64,000 nucleotides of DNA. It comes from an uncultured Clostridia bacterium (lineage in GTDB: Bacteria > Bacillota > Clostridia > TANB77 > CAG-508). The notes under the pieces were generated by a model. That model did not search any database. It had not been told where the DNA came from and was given only the letters and a program-made list of their open reading frames with translations. Location: contig CAKPGU010000006.1 in the NCBI GenBank assembly GCA_934155265.1, forward strand, positions 16,604 through 80,603, read 5' to 3'. Positions 1 to 8,376 of this stretch are shown here, piece after piece; position 1 is the first letter of the stretch; every line of letters starts with the position of its first letter. A program made the position numbers and the translations under genes.

Positions 1-296
1 CAGGATTAGATATAGGAGCTTCAATAGGAACACCTATAAAAGCTGCAGCAACAGGAACCGTAACATTTGCAGGATATAAAGGGTCTTATGGATATATGGT
101 AGTAATATCACATAGTAATGAAGTTGAAACATATTATGGACATTGTAGTAAATTGTATGTTACAGCAGGTCAAAAGGTAAATCAAGGTGATGTTATTGCA
201 GCCGTAGGAAATACAGGAAATAGTACAGGCCCACATTTACATTTAGAGATTAGAGTAAATGGCGTTGCATACAATCCACAAAATTATTTATATTAG
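1..296 (+). CDS. M23 (LytM-type) peptidoglycan endopeptidase, 3' part only
   Basis: The gene enters from the left edge; the frame is open from base 3 and stops at 294-296. The visible 97 residues are the C-terminal half of a LytM/M23 domain: TYYGHCSKL followed by TGNSTGPHLHLEI, whose HxH supplies zinc ligands in this family. M23 enzymes cut peptide cross-bridges of peptidoglycan outside the membrane. The N-terminal part (signal peptide, SH3b or coiled coil) is off-window, so a degradative M23 enzyme, a sporulation protein or a divisome activator cannot be told apart. Confidence 0.9.
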   Translation, partial: GLDIGASIGTPIKAAATGTVTFAGYKGSYGYMVVISHSNEVETYYGHCSKLYVTAGQKVNQGDVIAAVGNTGNSTGPHLHLEIRVNGVAYNPQNYLY

Positions 297-298
297 AA

Positions 299-327
299 AA
301 AAGCGAAGTTGATAAAACTTCGCTTTT
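299..327. terminator. Bidirectional intrinsic terminator
   Basis: A perfect 12-bp stem (AAAAGCGAAGTT with AACTTCGCTTTT, 5-nt loop) sits between the M23 gene and convergent mecA; the A/T-rich arms give a U-tract on either strand. Confidence 0.85.
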
Positions 328-332
328 AGTAA

Positions 333-920
333 TTAGTTATTAAATGAATATAAGCATTTTGTGATAGCATCTCTTGAAAAAATCACTTTTCCATATTCAC
401 TTAAAAAGCCATCAATATTAAAAGAATTTGAAACATTTTCTCCAAACTCATCAAAAAAAGTTTTAATAAAATCTAGTGCAACAGAAAATTCTTTTGTTTT
501 AATAAATTTTAGATAATATGTATTATTATAATAAATCAAAGAAAAATTCTTTGAAATATCTTTTAAACATAAAAAAGAAAAACTATTTAAAAAATTACAT
601 AGTGCTACAAAATCATCAAAACTATTAAATTTAAATATAAATATATCATTATTTTTTTCTAAATTTATTTGATTTTGATTAAGTTTTGTAATTGTATAAA
701 TACATTCCATATCAGGAGACATTATAGCTTCAACTAATAATTTAGAATCATCAGTTTTAAAACCAATTTTTTTTTCAGCTTCTAATAATATATTTTGTAA
801 TAGTTTCTGAGAAGAAGCAGAATTAGAAAGTATATTTTCAGCAGAAACATTGTTTAGTTCCATATCTTGCAATGAAAGAATTATTTTTATTTTAACATCT
901 GTTATTTTTTCAAATTTCAT
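333..920 (-). CDS. mecA: MecA-family adaptor protein
   Basis: The 195-residue product starts MKFEKITDVKIKIILSLQDM and carries KKIGFKTDDSKLLVEAI near residue 55, the N-terminal target-binding layout of MecA; an acidic, aromatic-rich C-terminal half (residues ~90-195) fits the Clp-binding domain. MecA proteins hand substrates to the Clp ATPase for degradation and in Bacillus keep ComK low. A ClpE-type ATPase is encoded in this window near 56 kb. The gene is monocistronic, has a clear GGAGG before its ATG, and diverges from radC. Family assignment is good; its targets here are unknown. Confidence 0.8.
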   Translation of the reverse strand: MKFEKITDVKIKIILSLQDMELNNVSAENILSNSASSQKLLQNILLEAEKKIGFKTDDSKLLVEAIMSPDMECIYTITKLNQNQINLEKNNDIFIFKFNSFDDFVALCNFLNSFSFLCLKDISKNFSLIYYNNTYYLKFIKTKEFSVALDFIKTFFDEFGENVSNSFNIDGFLSEYGKVIFSRDAITKCLYSFNN

Positions 921-1102
921 TTATAACCTCCGTGCAACTCTTTTAAATAAATTATACTACTTTTAGTATTATATTTAAAGGAACAATTTTTGGTAAAAAA
1001 GATATATAAGTCTTGAAAAAATTGCAAATACAATATATAATAATAACATGGTATAGGGGACCTTTCAATTTTAAAAAATTAAAAAAGAAAGGAAATGGAT
1101 AT

Positions 1103-1807
1103 ATGCCAATAAAAATGAAAGAATTACCAGAAACAGAAAGACCATATGAAAAATTAGAACAATATGGTGCAAAAACTTTAACAAATGCGGAATTATTAGC
1201 AATAATAATAAAAACGGGTACAAAAGAAGAAACTGCAGTGGGATTAGCACAGCAAATTTTAAAACTTAATACTACAAAAGAAAATAACTTAAAATTTTTG
1301 ATGGATTTAACAGTAGAAGAATTCATGAAAATAAAAGGTATAGGGAAAGTAAAAGCAATACAATTAAAGGCAGTAAGTGAATTAGCAACAAGAATTAATG
1401 TGGTAGAAAATTATAAGGAAAAGATAATTTTGCAACCACGAGATATTGCTGTAACACTAATGGAAAAAATGAGATTTGAAAAACAAGAGATACTTAAAGT
1501 TGCATTGTTAAACAATAAAAATAAATTGATCAAAATAAAAGATATAGCTAAGGGTGGGGGAAACTTTGTTGTTGCGACAATAAAATCGGTATTAAATGAG
1601 GCAGTAAAAATAGAAGCAGCAAAAATAATACTAATACATAATCATCCAACAGGAGATCCAACACCAAGTTTTCAAGATATTAAATTTACACAAAATGTTG
1701 AACAAGCATCAAAAATACTAGGGATACAATTATTAGACCATATTGTAATTGGAAATACAGATTATGTTAGCATTTTTTCAGAAAGGAATAAATTCATGAA
1801 AAAGTGA
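1103..1807 (+). CDS. radC: RadC/JAB-domain protein
   Basis: A 234-residue RadC-family protein. The N-terminal half has a helix-hairpin-helix (IKGIGKVKAIQLKA) and the C-terminal half the JAMM/MPN+ metal motif: H179, H181 and D192 in HNHPTGDPTPSFQD. The start used is the ATG at 1103 with AAGAAAGG upstream; an in-frame TTG at 1013 would add 30 residues unlike RadC. RadC was named for DNA repair but its role remains unsettled. It directly precedes mreB, an arrangement familiar from Bacillota. Confidence 0.92.
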   Translation: MPIKMKELPETERPYEKLEQYGAKTLTNAELLAIIIKTGTKEETAVGLAQQILKLNTTKENNLKFLMDLTVEEFMKIKGIGKVKAIQLKAVSELATRINVVENYKEKIILQPRDIAVTLMEKMRFEKQEILKVALLNNKNKLIKIKDIAKGGGNFVVATIKSVLNEAVKIEAAKIILIHNHPTGDPTPSFQDIKFTQNVEQASKILGIQLLDHIVIGNTDYVSIFSERNKFMKK

Positions 1808-1834
1808 TTTTCAAAATGAAAGGAAAGAAATAAA

Positions 1835-2866
1835 ATGAACTTTTTGTCATTCAAATCTAAAGATATAGGAATTGATTTAGGAACAGCAAACATATTAGTA
1901 ACAATAAAAGGAAAAGGAATAGTTTTAAGAGAACCATCAGTCATTGCTACAAATGCAAAAACAGGTGAAATAATTGCAACAGGATTTGAAGCAAAAGAAA
2001 TGGTTGGTAGAACTCCAAAAGAAATAAATGCTATAAAACCCTTAAAGGACGGAGTAATAGCGGATTTTACAGCAACAAAATTATTATTGAAAAATTTATT
2101 AGAAAGAGTATGTAAAAGATATAATGCTATTAGACCTAGGGTTTTAGTTGGTGTGCCATCAGGAATAACAGAGGTTGAAGAAAGAGCTGTTGAAGAAGCA
2201 GTAATGAGAGCCGGAGCAAGAGAAGTTTATTTAATTGAAGAACCAATGTCAGCAGCGATTGGCGCAGACATAGAAATTGAAGAGCCAAGTGGAAATATAA
2301 TAGTAGATATTGGTGGAGGAACGACAGAAGTTGCAGTAATATCTTTAGGTGGAATAGTAACAAGCAATTCAATAAGAATAGCTGGAGATGAACTTGATGA
2401 AGATATAGTAAATTACGTAAAAAAAGAGTTGAATTTAGCAATTGGAGAATCTACAGCTGAGCAAATAAAGAAAGAAATTGGATGTGCAATGCCATTAATG
2501 ACACAAATGACAATGGAAATAAAGGGTAGAGATTTAAATGATGGATTGCCAAGAACAGAAATAATTACATCAGATCAAGTTGAAAGAGCAATGAAAGAAT
2601 CTATTGATAAAATAGTAGAGGTAGTAAAGATCACACTAGAAAAAACACCTCCAGAATTAGCATCAGATATTATGGAAAAGGGAATTATGCTATCTGGTGG
2701 AGGAGCATTAATAAAAAATTTAGATAAATTAATAAGTGCAGAAACAGGAATGCCTGTATATATAGCAGAAGAACCATTAGATTGTGTTGTAAAGGGAACA
2801 GAAAAAACATTACAAGATTTAGAAAAACTAAGAACTATTTTATTAAATTCAAGAAAGAGAAGATAG
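1835..2866 (+). CDS. mreB: Rod shape-determining actin homologue MreB
   Basis: A 343-residue actin-fold ATPase. DLGTANILVTIKGKGIVL at the N-terminus is the phosphate-1 loop, and DIGGGTTEVAVISLGG is the phosphate-2 loop. MreB filaments under the membrane organise the elongasome that inserts lateral wall. It opens the run mreB-mreC-mreD-PBP2-minC, with only 3 bases between its stop and the mreC ATG, so the genes are probably co-transcribed. The length is normal for the family. Confidence 0.98.
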   Translation: MNFLSFKSKDIGIDLGTANILVTIKGKGIVLREPSVIATNAKTGEIIATGFEAKEMVGRTPKEINAIKPLKDGVIADFTATKLLLKNLLERVCKRYNAIRPRVLVGVPSGITEVEERAVEEAVMRAGAREVYLIEEPMSAAIGADIEIEEPSGNIIVDIGGGTTEVAVISLGGIVTSNSIRIAGDELDEDIVNYVKKELNLAIGESTAEQIKKEIGCAMPLMTQMTMEIKGRDLNDGLPRTEIITSDQVERAMKESIDKIVEVVKITLEKTPPELASDIMEKGIMLSGGGALIKNLDKLISAETGMPVYIAEEPLDCVVKGTEKTLQDLEKLRTILLNSRKRR

Positions 2867-2869
2867 TAT

Positions 2870-3688
2870 ATGGAAAGAGATAGAAAAGGTGGAATTATAG
2901 GAATTATAATTACTATATTAGTATTAATTATATTAGTTGTATTTTCAAATACAAATTCTGAAAATATATCTATAATTGAAAATGTTGCAAGTACAGTGGT
3001 AATGCCAATAGAAAATGGACTAACATATCTAAAGAATAAAATAAATAATAATGATAAATTTTTTGAAAATGTAAATGAATTAAAAACAGAAAATGAATCA
3101 TTAAAACAAAAGAATAGTGAACTTGAACAACAATTAAGAGAATATGAAATTATAAAAAATGAAAATGAACAATTGAAGCAAGAATTAAATTTAGCAGAAA
3201 AATATGAACAATATACTACTGTGCCAGGAATGATAATATCAAGAGATATAAGTAATTATTCAAAAACATTAGTAATAAATGTTGGAAGTGATAATGGTAT
3301 AAAAGAAAAAATGACAGTAATAGCAGATGAAGGGCTTGTAGGATATGTTGTTTCAGTAACGAACAAAACTGCGAAAATTCAGACTATAGTAGATAGTGCA
3401 AGTGCAACAAGTTGTTTAGCAAGTAGTACTAGAGATGCAATGATATGTAAAGGAACAATTGAAAGTAAGTCAGTATTAAGTGCTTCAAATATTGAAACAA
3501 ATGCAAGAATTATACAAGGAGATAGTGTTGAAACTTCTGGACTTGGTGGTATTTACATGAAAGGAATTCATGTTGGAAAAATAAAAAAAGTAAATGAAGG
3601 ATCAAACAAAACAGATTCATATGCCACAATAGAAACTGCTGTTGATTTTGAAAAAATTGAAACAGTATTAGTAATAACAAATCAATAG
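2870..3688 (+). CDS. mreC: Rod shape-determining protein MreC
   Basis: 272 residues: one N-terminal membrane segment (about 10-28), a coiled coil (about 65-110, ENESLKQKNSELEQQL) and a two-lobed beta domain (VINVGSDNGIKEKMTVI). MreC is a bitopic scaffold that links MreB to the periplasmic parts of the elongasome and activates PBP2. It follows mreB by 3 bases and precedes mreD. Confidence 0.95.
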   Translation: MERDRKGGIIGIIITILVLIILVVFSNTNSENISIIENVASTVVMPIENGLTYLKNKINNNDKFFENVNELKTENESLKQKNSELEQQLREYEIIKNENEQLKQELNLAEKYEQYTTVPGMIISRDISNYSKTLVINVGSDNGIKEKMTVIADEGLVGYVVSVTNKTAKIQTIVDSASATSCLASSTRDAMICKGTIESKSVLSASNIETNARIIQGDSVETSGLGGIYMKGIHVGKIKKVNEGSNKTDSYATIETAVDFEKIETVLVITNQ

Positions 3689-3730
3689 AATATGCACCAA
3701 TAAGTATATTCTTTAGAAAGGGAAAAATAA

Positions 3731-4264
3731 ATGAAAAAAATTTTTATACATATTTCACTAATAATTACATTTGTAGTAATATATTTTTTACAGACGATTT
3801 TTTTCAGTCATTTCACTATTGCAGGAATAATGCCTAATGTTTTTGTGATTTTGATGTTATATATAGGATTATATATGGGACGAACAATGGGTGTTATTTA
3901 TGGAATAACATATGGAATATTTTTAGACATATGGATTGGAAAAAGTTTAGGTTTAACATCTATTGCATTGGCTTTAATAGGATTAATAAGTGGAATGTTT
4001 GATAAAACCCTTTCAAAAGATAATAGAATGACAGTTTTATTAATGGGGATAGTATGTACAATAATTTATGAGATAATATTATACTTTTTACAATACATGG
4101 CATTTAAGACAAATGTAGAAATTTTAACTTTTGCAAAAGTATTATTAGTAGAAGTAGTTTATAATATGTTACTAATAATTATATTATATCCATTGATGAA
4201 TAAAACAGGATATGAAATAGAAGATGAAATAAAAGGGAATAGGATTTTGACCAAATACTTTTAA
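3731..4264 (+). CDS. mreD: Rod shape-determining membrane protein MreD
   Basis: 177 residues with about five hydrophobic helices and the charged C-terminal tail usual for MreD; the second helix region has IMPNVFVILMLYIGLYMGR, typical of the family. It partners MreC in the elongation complex. Identification rests on topology, size and its place between mreC and the PBP gene. Confidence 0.93.
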   Translation: MKKIFIHISLIITFVVIYFLQTIFFSHFTIAGIMPNVFVILMLYIGLYMGRTMGVIYGITYGIFLDIWIGKSLGLTSIALALIGLISGMFDKTLSKDNRMTVLLMGIVCTIIYEIILYFLQYMAFKTNVEILTFAKVLLVEVVYNMLLIIILYPLMNKTGYEIEDEIKGNRILTKYF

Positions 4265-4285
4265 TATAATAGGAAAGTTGGTGAA

Positions 4286-6460
4286 ATGTTGAACAAGCGA
4301 ATTAGTTTTGATAAAGAAACATCATGGGGAGAAGAAAATAGTAATGACCAAACAAATTTTAGATTTAATATAATAACAGTAATAGCTTATTTAATAGGGA
4401 TAGTTTTAATTGTTCAACTATTTAATCTTCAAGTAGTTAATGGAGAAAGTTACCGAGAACAATCAAATACAAGATTATCTAGAGTATCTACAATAAAAGC
4501 TGCAAGAGGTTCAATTCTTGACAGATCAGGAAATGAACTTGCAGGAGTAAAAACAGAAAACAATATAGAAATTTATAAAACAAATATATCAAACGAAGAG
4601 TTAAATGAATCAGTATTAAATTTGGTTAATTTATTAGAAAAATATCAAATAGGATATGATGATACATTTCCTATAAAAATAAATCCATTTGAATTTACAA
4701 TAAGTGGTGCTCAACTTACAGAGTGGAAGAAAAAATATAAAATTGCTGAAGAAGCAACGGCTGAAGATGCTTTTTACAAATTCAAGGATAAATATGAAAT
4801 AAAAAGTGAAAATGTAGAAGATACTAAAAAAACAATTTCAATGAGATACTTAATTGCAACAACAGGTTATAGTGCTACAAAATCAATAACAATTGCAACA
4901 AATGTTAATGAAGAAGTTGTTGCTCAAATTAGTGAAAGAAATAGTGATTTTCCTGGCATTAGTATTTCAACTAAGGCTGCTAGAACATATTTGACAGGAA
5001 ACTTAGCATCACATGTAATAGGATATACCGGTAAAATAAAGGAAGATGAGTATAACGAAAAGAAAGATGATTATGATATTGACGATATAATAGGAAAAAC
5101 TGGAATAGAGTCTGTTTTTGAAAAATATCTTAAAGGAAAAGATGGACAAAAACAAATAGAAATGTCAGTTGACGGAACAATTACAGGTGAATATGTTTCA
5201 CAAAATGCTACGGCAGGAAGTGATGTTGTTCTTACAATAGATTCTAATTTACAAAAAGTAACACAAGATGCATTAGAAAATTGTATAAATAAAATAAGAA
5301 GCGGAGGATTTTCACAAACTTATGATGCACAAGGTGGAGCTGCAGTAGTAATGAATGTAAATACAGGAGAAGTTCTTGCGACAGCAAGTTATCCTACATT
5401 TGAGCCACAATGGTTTGTTGGTGGAATATCACAAGAAAATTGGGCATATTTAAGAGATGACCAAAGACATCCTCAACTAAATAAAACAACTCAATCAGCA
5501 TATGCACCAGGGTCAATATTTAAAATGGTAACAGCTATTGCAGGATTAGAATCAGGAGCAATTACATCAAAAGAAAAAATTAATGATACAGGTATTTATA
5601 CAAAATATAAAAGTGCAACAAAAGATGGATTTAAGTGTTGGTATTATACAAGTTATCATAGAGGGCATGGATATTTAAATGTAACACAAGCATTACAACA
5701 TTCATGTAACTACTTTTTCTATGAAACTGGAGACAGAATGGGAATAGATACTTTGGCTAAATATGCATTACATTTTGGGCTTGGTAAAAAAACTGGAATA
5801 GAATTACCAAGTGAAAAATCAGGAGATGTAGCTTCAAGAGAAACATATTCAAAGATAAGGCCAGGAAAAAATATTGGACCAGGAGATGTTTTGAATGCAT
5901 CAATTGGACAAGGAGACAATAACTTTACACCTATGCAAATTGCAAAATATATTTCATCAGTAGCAAATGGAGGAACAGTTGTTAATCCAACAGTAATAAA
6001 ATCAGTATTAAATTCAGATAGTACTGAAGTTCCAAGAGAAGAAGTAGAGAAGTATGTTAGTGAAGAACTTGGAAATCAAAATACAGATGATGGAATAAGT
6101 GTTAATCTAGAAAGTATAGCAATTGCAAAAGAAGGAATGAGAATGGCTGCCAGTGAAGCCGGAGGAACAGCATATAATATCTTTAAAAACTTTAAAGTAG
6201 AAGTTGCAGGAAAAACAGGGTCAGCAGAAGCTGGTAAAGATAAAAATGGAAATGATATTGTTAACGCATGGTTTGTATGTTTTGCACCATATGATAAGCC
6301 TGAAGTAGCAGTAGTTGTAATGATAGAGAATGGAGGACATGGAAATTATGCAGCAGAAGTTGCAAGAGATGTTCTTAATCAATATTTTGGAATGAATGCA
6401 ACGACAACTGAAATAAATGAGAGTGTTACAGCAGTTCCATTTGTAGAACAAATTAGGTAG
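4286..6460 (+). CDS. mrdA: Class B penicillin-binding protein (PBP2/MrdA type)
   Basis: A 724-residue transpeptidase with a cytoplasmic tail, a membrane helix (about 27-47), a pedestal domain, and a transpeptidase domain with the three penicilloyl-transferase motifs: S410-x-x-K413 (YAPGSIFKM), S473-x-N475 (SCNYF) and K643-T-G (KTGSAEAG). It cross-links peptidoglycan during elongation. Position directly after mreD argues for the elongasome PBP2 rather than the divisome PBP3. No rodA follows, so the partner glycosyltransferase must lie elsewhere. Confidence 0.94.
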   Translation: MLNKRISFDKETSWGEENSNDQTNFRFNIITVIAYLIGIVLIVQLFNLQVVNGESYREQSNTRLSRVSTIKAARGSILDRSGNELAGVKTENNIEIYKTNISNEELNESVLNLVNLLEKYQIGYDDTFPIKINPFEFTISGAQLTEWKKKYKIAEEATAEDAFYKFKDKYEIKSENVEDTKKTISMRYLIATTGYSATKSITIATNVNEEVVAQISERNSDFPGISISTKAARTYLTGNLASHVIGYTGKIKEDEYNEKKDDYDIDDIIGKTGIESVFEKYLKGKDGQKQIEMSVDGTITGEYVSQNATAGSDVVLTIDSNLQKVTQDALENCINKIRSGGFSQTYDAQGGAAVVMNVNTGEVLATASYPTFEPQWFVGGISQENWAYLRDDQRHPQLNKTTQSAYAPGSIFKMVTAIAGLESGAITSKEKINDTGIYTKYKSATKDGFKCWYYTSYHRGHGYLNVTQALQHSCNYFFYETGDRMGIDTLAKYALHFGLGKKTGIELPSEKSGDVASRETYSKIRPGKNIGPGDVLNASIGQGDNNFTPMQIAKYISSVANGGTVVNPTVIKSVLNSDSTEVPREEVEKYVSEELGNQNTDDGISVNLESIAIAKEGMRMAASEAGGTAYNIFKNFKVEVAGKTGSAEAGKDKNGNDIVNAWFVCFAPYDKPEVAVVVMIENGGHGNYAAEVARDVLNQYFGMNATTTEINESVTAVPFVEQIR

Positions 6461-6502
6461 ACAAAAGAAATCCCATATAAATGGGATGAAAGGATGTTTA
6501 AT

Positions 6503-7111
6503 ATGAATAGTGTAAGTATAAATTTGAAAACAGATGAAGTGATAATAAAAATAGATGACAACGCAGAACAAGAAAAAATAATATTAGAATTAACGAAAAA
6601 ATTACAAGAATTAAAAAAAATGTACAAAGATGATAAAACTCCAATAAGAGTAACAGGAAAGATTTTAACAAATAAGGAATTAGAAGAAATAAAAGAACTT
6701 ATAAAAAAACAGATAGATGTAGAAATTAGTTTTGATACTCCTACAACATTAGGGCTACATAGTATTACAAGAAGTTATAAAAAAGATGTAGGTACTTCTG
6801 AGACTACATTTCACAAAGGGTCACTTCGTTCAGGACAAAAAATTGAAGTTGAAGGTAGTATTGTAATAATTGGAGATGTTAATTCTGGAGCAGAAGTTAT
6901 TGCTGCTGACAATATTGTTGTTATTGGAACACTTAGGGGATTAGCTCATGCAGGTGCAAAGGGAAATAAAGAGGCGATTATTGCTGCTAGTACTCTTGAT
7001 GTTGTTCAATTACGTATTTCTAATATTGTTATGGAAATTGATAGAGAAGAAGAAAATGTATATGAACATGCATATATATATGTTGATGATGATAAAATTG
7101 TAATAGAATGA
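6503..7111 (+). CDS. minC: Septum site-determining protein MinC
   Basis: 202 residues from the ATG at 6503, which stands 9 bases after AAAGG; the in-frame ATG at 6494 abuts that SD and is less likely. The N-terminal domain (1-90) is the FtsZ-antagonist fold; the C-terminal beta-helix (about 98-200) has GSLRSGQKIEVEGSIVIIGD and GTLRGLAHAGAKG, the MinC_C signature. MinC blocks FtsZ assembly at the poles when recruited by MinD. No minD follows: the gene ends in a terminator and convergent genes. Confidence 0.93.
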   Translation: MNSVSINLKTDEVIIKIDDNAEQEKIILELTKKLQELKKMYKDDKTPIRVTGKILTNKELEEIKELIKKQIDVEISFDTPTTLGLHSITRSYKKDVGTSETTFHKGSLRSGQKIEVEGSIVIIGDVNSGAEVIAADNIVVIGTLRGLAHAGAKGNKEAIIAASTLDVVQLRISNIVMEIDREEENVYEHAYIYVDDDKIVIE

Positions 7112-7116
7112 GATTG

Positions 7117-7160
7117 GGGAAAATTTGTACCGGGTACAATTTTTCCCTTTTTATTATTTT
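7117..7160 (+). terminator. minC terminator built on an ACCGGGTAC element
   Basis: A 15-bp stem with one mismatch (GGGAAAATTTGTACC / GGTACAATTTTTCCC, 1-nt loop) followed by a T-rich tract. Its centre is the palindrome TGTACCGGGTACA of the second repeat family. Confidence 0.75.
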
Positions 7161-7180
7161 GAAAAAATGTACCCGGTCCA
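7127..7180. repeat. ACCGGGTAC repeat, inverted pair
   Basis: One element at 7127-7139 (TGTACCGGGTACA) and one in the opposite orientation at 7168-7179 (TGTACCCGGTCC), starts 41 bp apart. The same 12-mer occurs as pairs near 30.7, 50.9 and 52.0 kb. Confidence 0.8.
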
Positions 7181-7186
7181 AAATTA

Positions 7187-7525
7187 TCAACTAATAAGTA
7201 ATAGTACTAAAGCAAGAAAAAGTCCTTCATCTTTAACCTCTTCTTTATATAAAAAGAATAAAAGACTTAAAATAAGTACATCATCGAAATAAAGTTTTAT
7301 GCCAAACAAATCAAACCAAACATTATCATCAGACTTTTGTTTTGAACGAGACTGTTCTGTATTAGAGAAGTTTTCAAATGTTTGTTGTTCAGGGGGAGTT
7401 ACAGGTGTGATGTTAGGTGGTTGATTGTTATAAGAAATTGGAGCATAGTTTCTTTCATAAGTAGGTCTATAATAATTATAAAAATTAGGTCTTCTATAAG
7501 GACTATAATATTTAAATATAGGCAT
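7187..7525 (-). CDS. Small conserved-looking membrane protein
   Basis: 112 residues: a Tyr/Asn/Pro-rich N-terminus (FKYYSPYRRPNFYNYYR), a polar linker, and a C-terminal segment with WFDLFGIKLYFDDVLIL followed by two hydrophobic stretches. I recall such short proteins paired with the upstream gene type in clostridia, but know no function. AGAAAGGAG precedes the ATG. It follows the 160-residue gene by 35 bases on the same strand, so the two probably form an operon. The aromatic N-terminus recalls spore-coat proteins, which is only a guess. Confidence 0.7.
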   Translation of the reverse strand: MPIFKYYSPYRRPNFYNYYRPTYERNYAPISYNNQPPNITPVTPPEQQTFENFSNTEQSRSKQKSDDNVWFDLFGIKLYFDDVLILSLLFFLYKEEVKDEGLFLALVLLLIS

Positions 7526-7560
7526 TTTTTACTCCTTTCTATAAATGTTTGGCTATAAAT

Positions 7561-8043
7561 TTATTTTTTATCATCATTATTATTGTTATTTTTATTCATA
7601 AGTTCTGCTATTTTAGAAACATTAAGTAAATTTACATATTGGTCAAGTTTATCTTTTTTGCTATCACGTAAATAAGGCTTCAAAGAATAAAGCAAATTTG
7701 CTCGAGGATCATTTTTATTATTCATGTTTTCCATAATTGATTTCATTTTCATAATTGTATTCATATCTAAATTGAAATTATTAGACTGAGAATTTCCTTG
7801 AGAAGAGCCTGAACTATTAGAATTTAACATGTTTCCTAAATTATTAATCATTTCAGGAGAAACTTGATTTAATATATTATTTAAGTCAGTATTATTAATG
7901 TTTGGGCTTTGATTAGTATTATTGTTGGAATTGCTATTAGAATTATTTAGGTTATTCATCATTTGTTTTATATCATCAGGAATATTACCGCTATCAACCA
8001 TTTTTTTTACATTAGCAAATAGATCATCCATATTATTAGACAT
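7561..8043 (-). CDS. Asn/Ser-rich clostridial protein of unknown function
   Basis: 160 residues. The N-terminal two-thirds is low complexity (Asn/Ser runs) with short helices such as DDIKQMMNNL. The C-terminal block (about 100-155: MKMKSIMENMN, DPRANLLYSLKPYLRDSKKD, LDQYVNLLNVSKIAELM) looks ordered and is the probably conserved part. It has a strong GAGGTGAT site and is the first gene of a two-gene leftward operon divergent from spoIIE. No catalytic motif is visible. Confidence 0.75.
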   Translation of the reverse strand: MSNNMDDLFANVKKMVDSGNIPDDIKQMMNNLNNSNSNSNNNTNQSPNINNTDLNNILNQVSPEMINNLGNMLNSNSSGSSQGNSQSNNFNLDMNTIMKMKSIMENMNNKNDPRANLLYSLKPYLRDSKKDKLDQYVNLLNVSKIAELMNKNNNNNDDKK

Positions 8044-8200
8044 AGTATCACCTCTAAACAGTTTATGTTTTTTCTTTTTATTATATGTATGAAAATGAAA
8101 ACTGTTCTTTATTATTACGGATAATGTTTTTAAAAATAATTAATAAAAACTATTAAACCATAATGCTTTTTTACCTAATTTATTAAAAAAACTTGTAATT

Positions 8201-8216
8201 TTCGACAATCTATAAT
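8201..8216. promoter_or_regulatory. Possible Spo0A box beside a -10-like TATAAT
   Basis: The 333-base divergent gap before spoIIE (8044-8376) is very A/T-rich and holds little else. TTCGACA at 8201-8207 is the complement of the 0A-box core TGTCGAA and lies one short gap before TATAAT at 8211-8216. spoIIE is Spo0A-activated in Bacillus, so a box here is expected, but a 7-mer match in such DNA is weak evidence. Confidence 0.35.
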
Positions 8217-8376
8217 AAAATAGAAATCGCAAAACAAAAGAAAATGATAAAAGAAAAAAATAAATATCACAAAATGTAAAAAACTTTTTTATAGTAAAGT
8301 ACTAAAAAAGACAAAAAACACAAAAGAAAAGGATTAAAATATTGCTATATTATGAAAAAGTTATGAGGTGGTAAGG

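Noticed and set aside
2136..2441. 101-residue Leu-rich minus-strand frame inside mreB
   Set aside because: It is the complement of mreB codons, with no start signal and low complexity; many similar shadows were dropped for the same reason.
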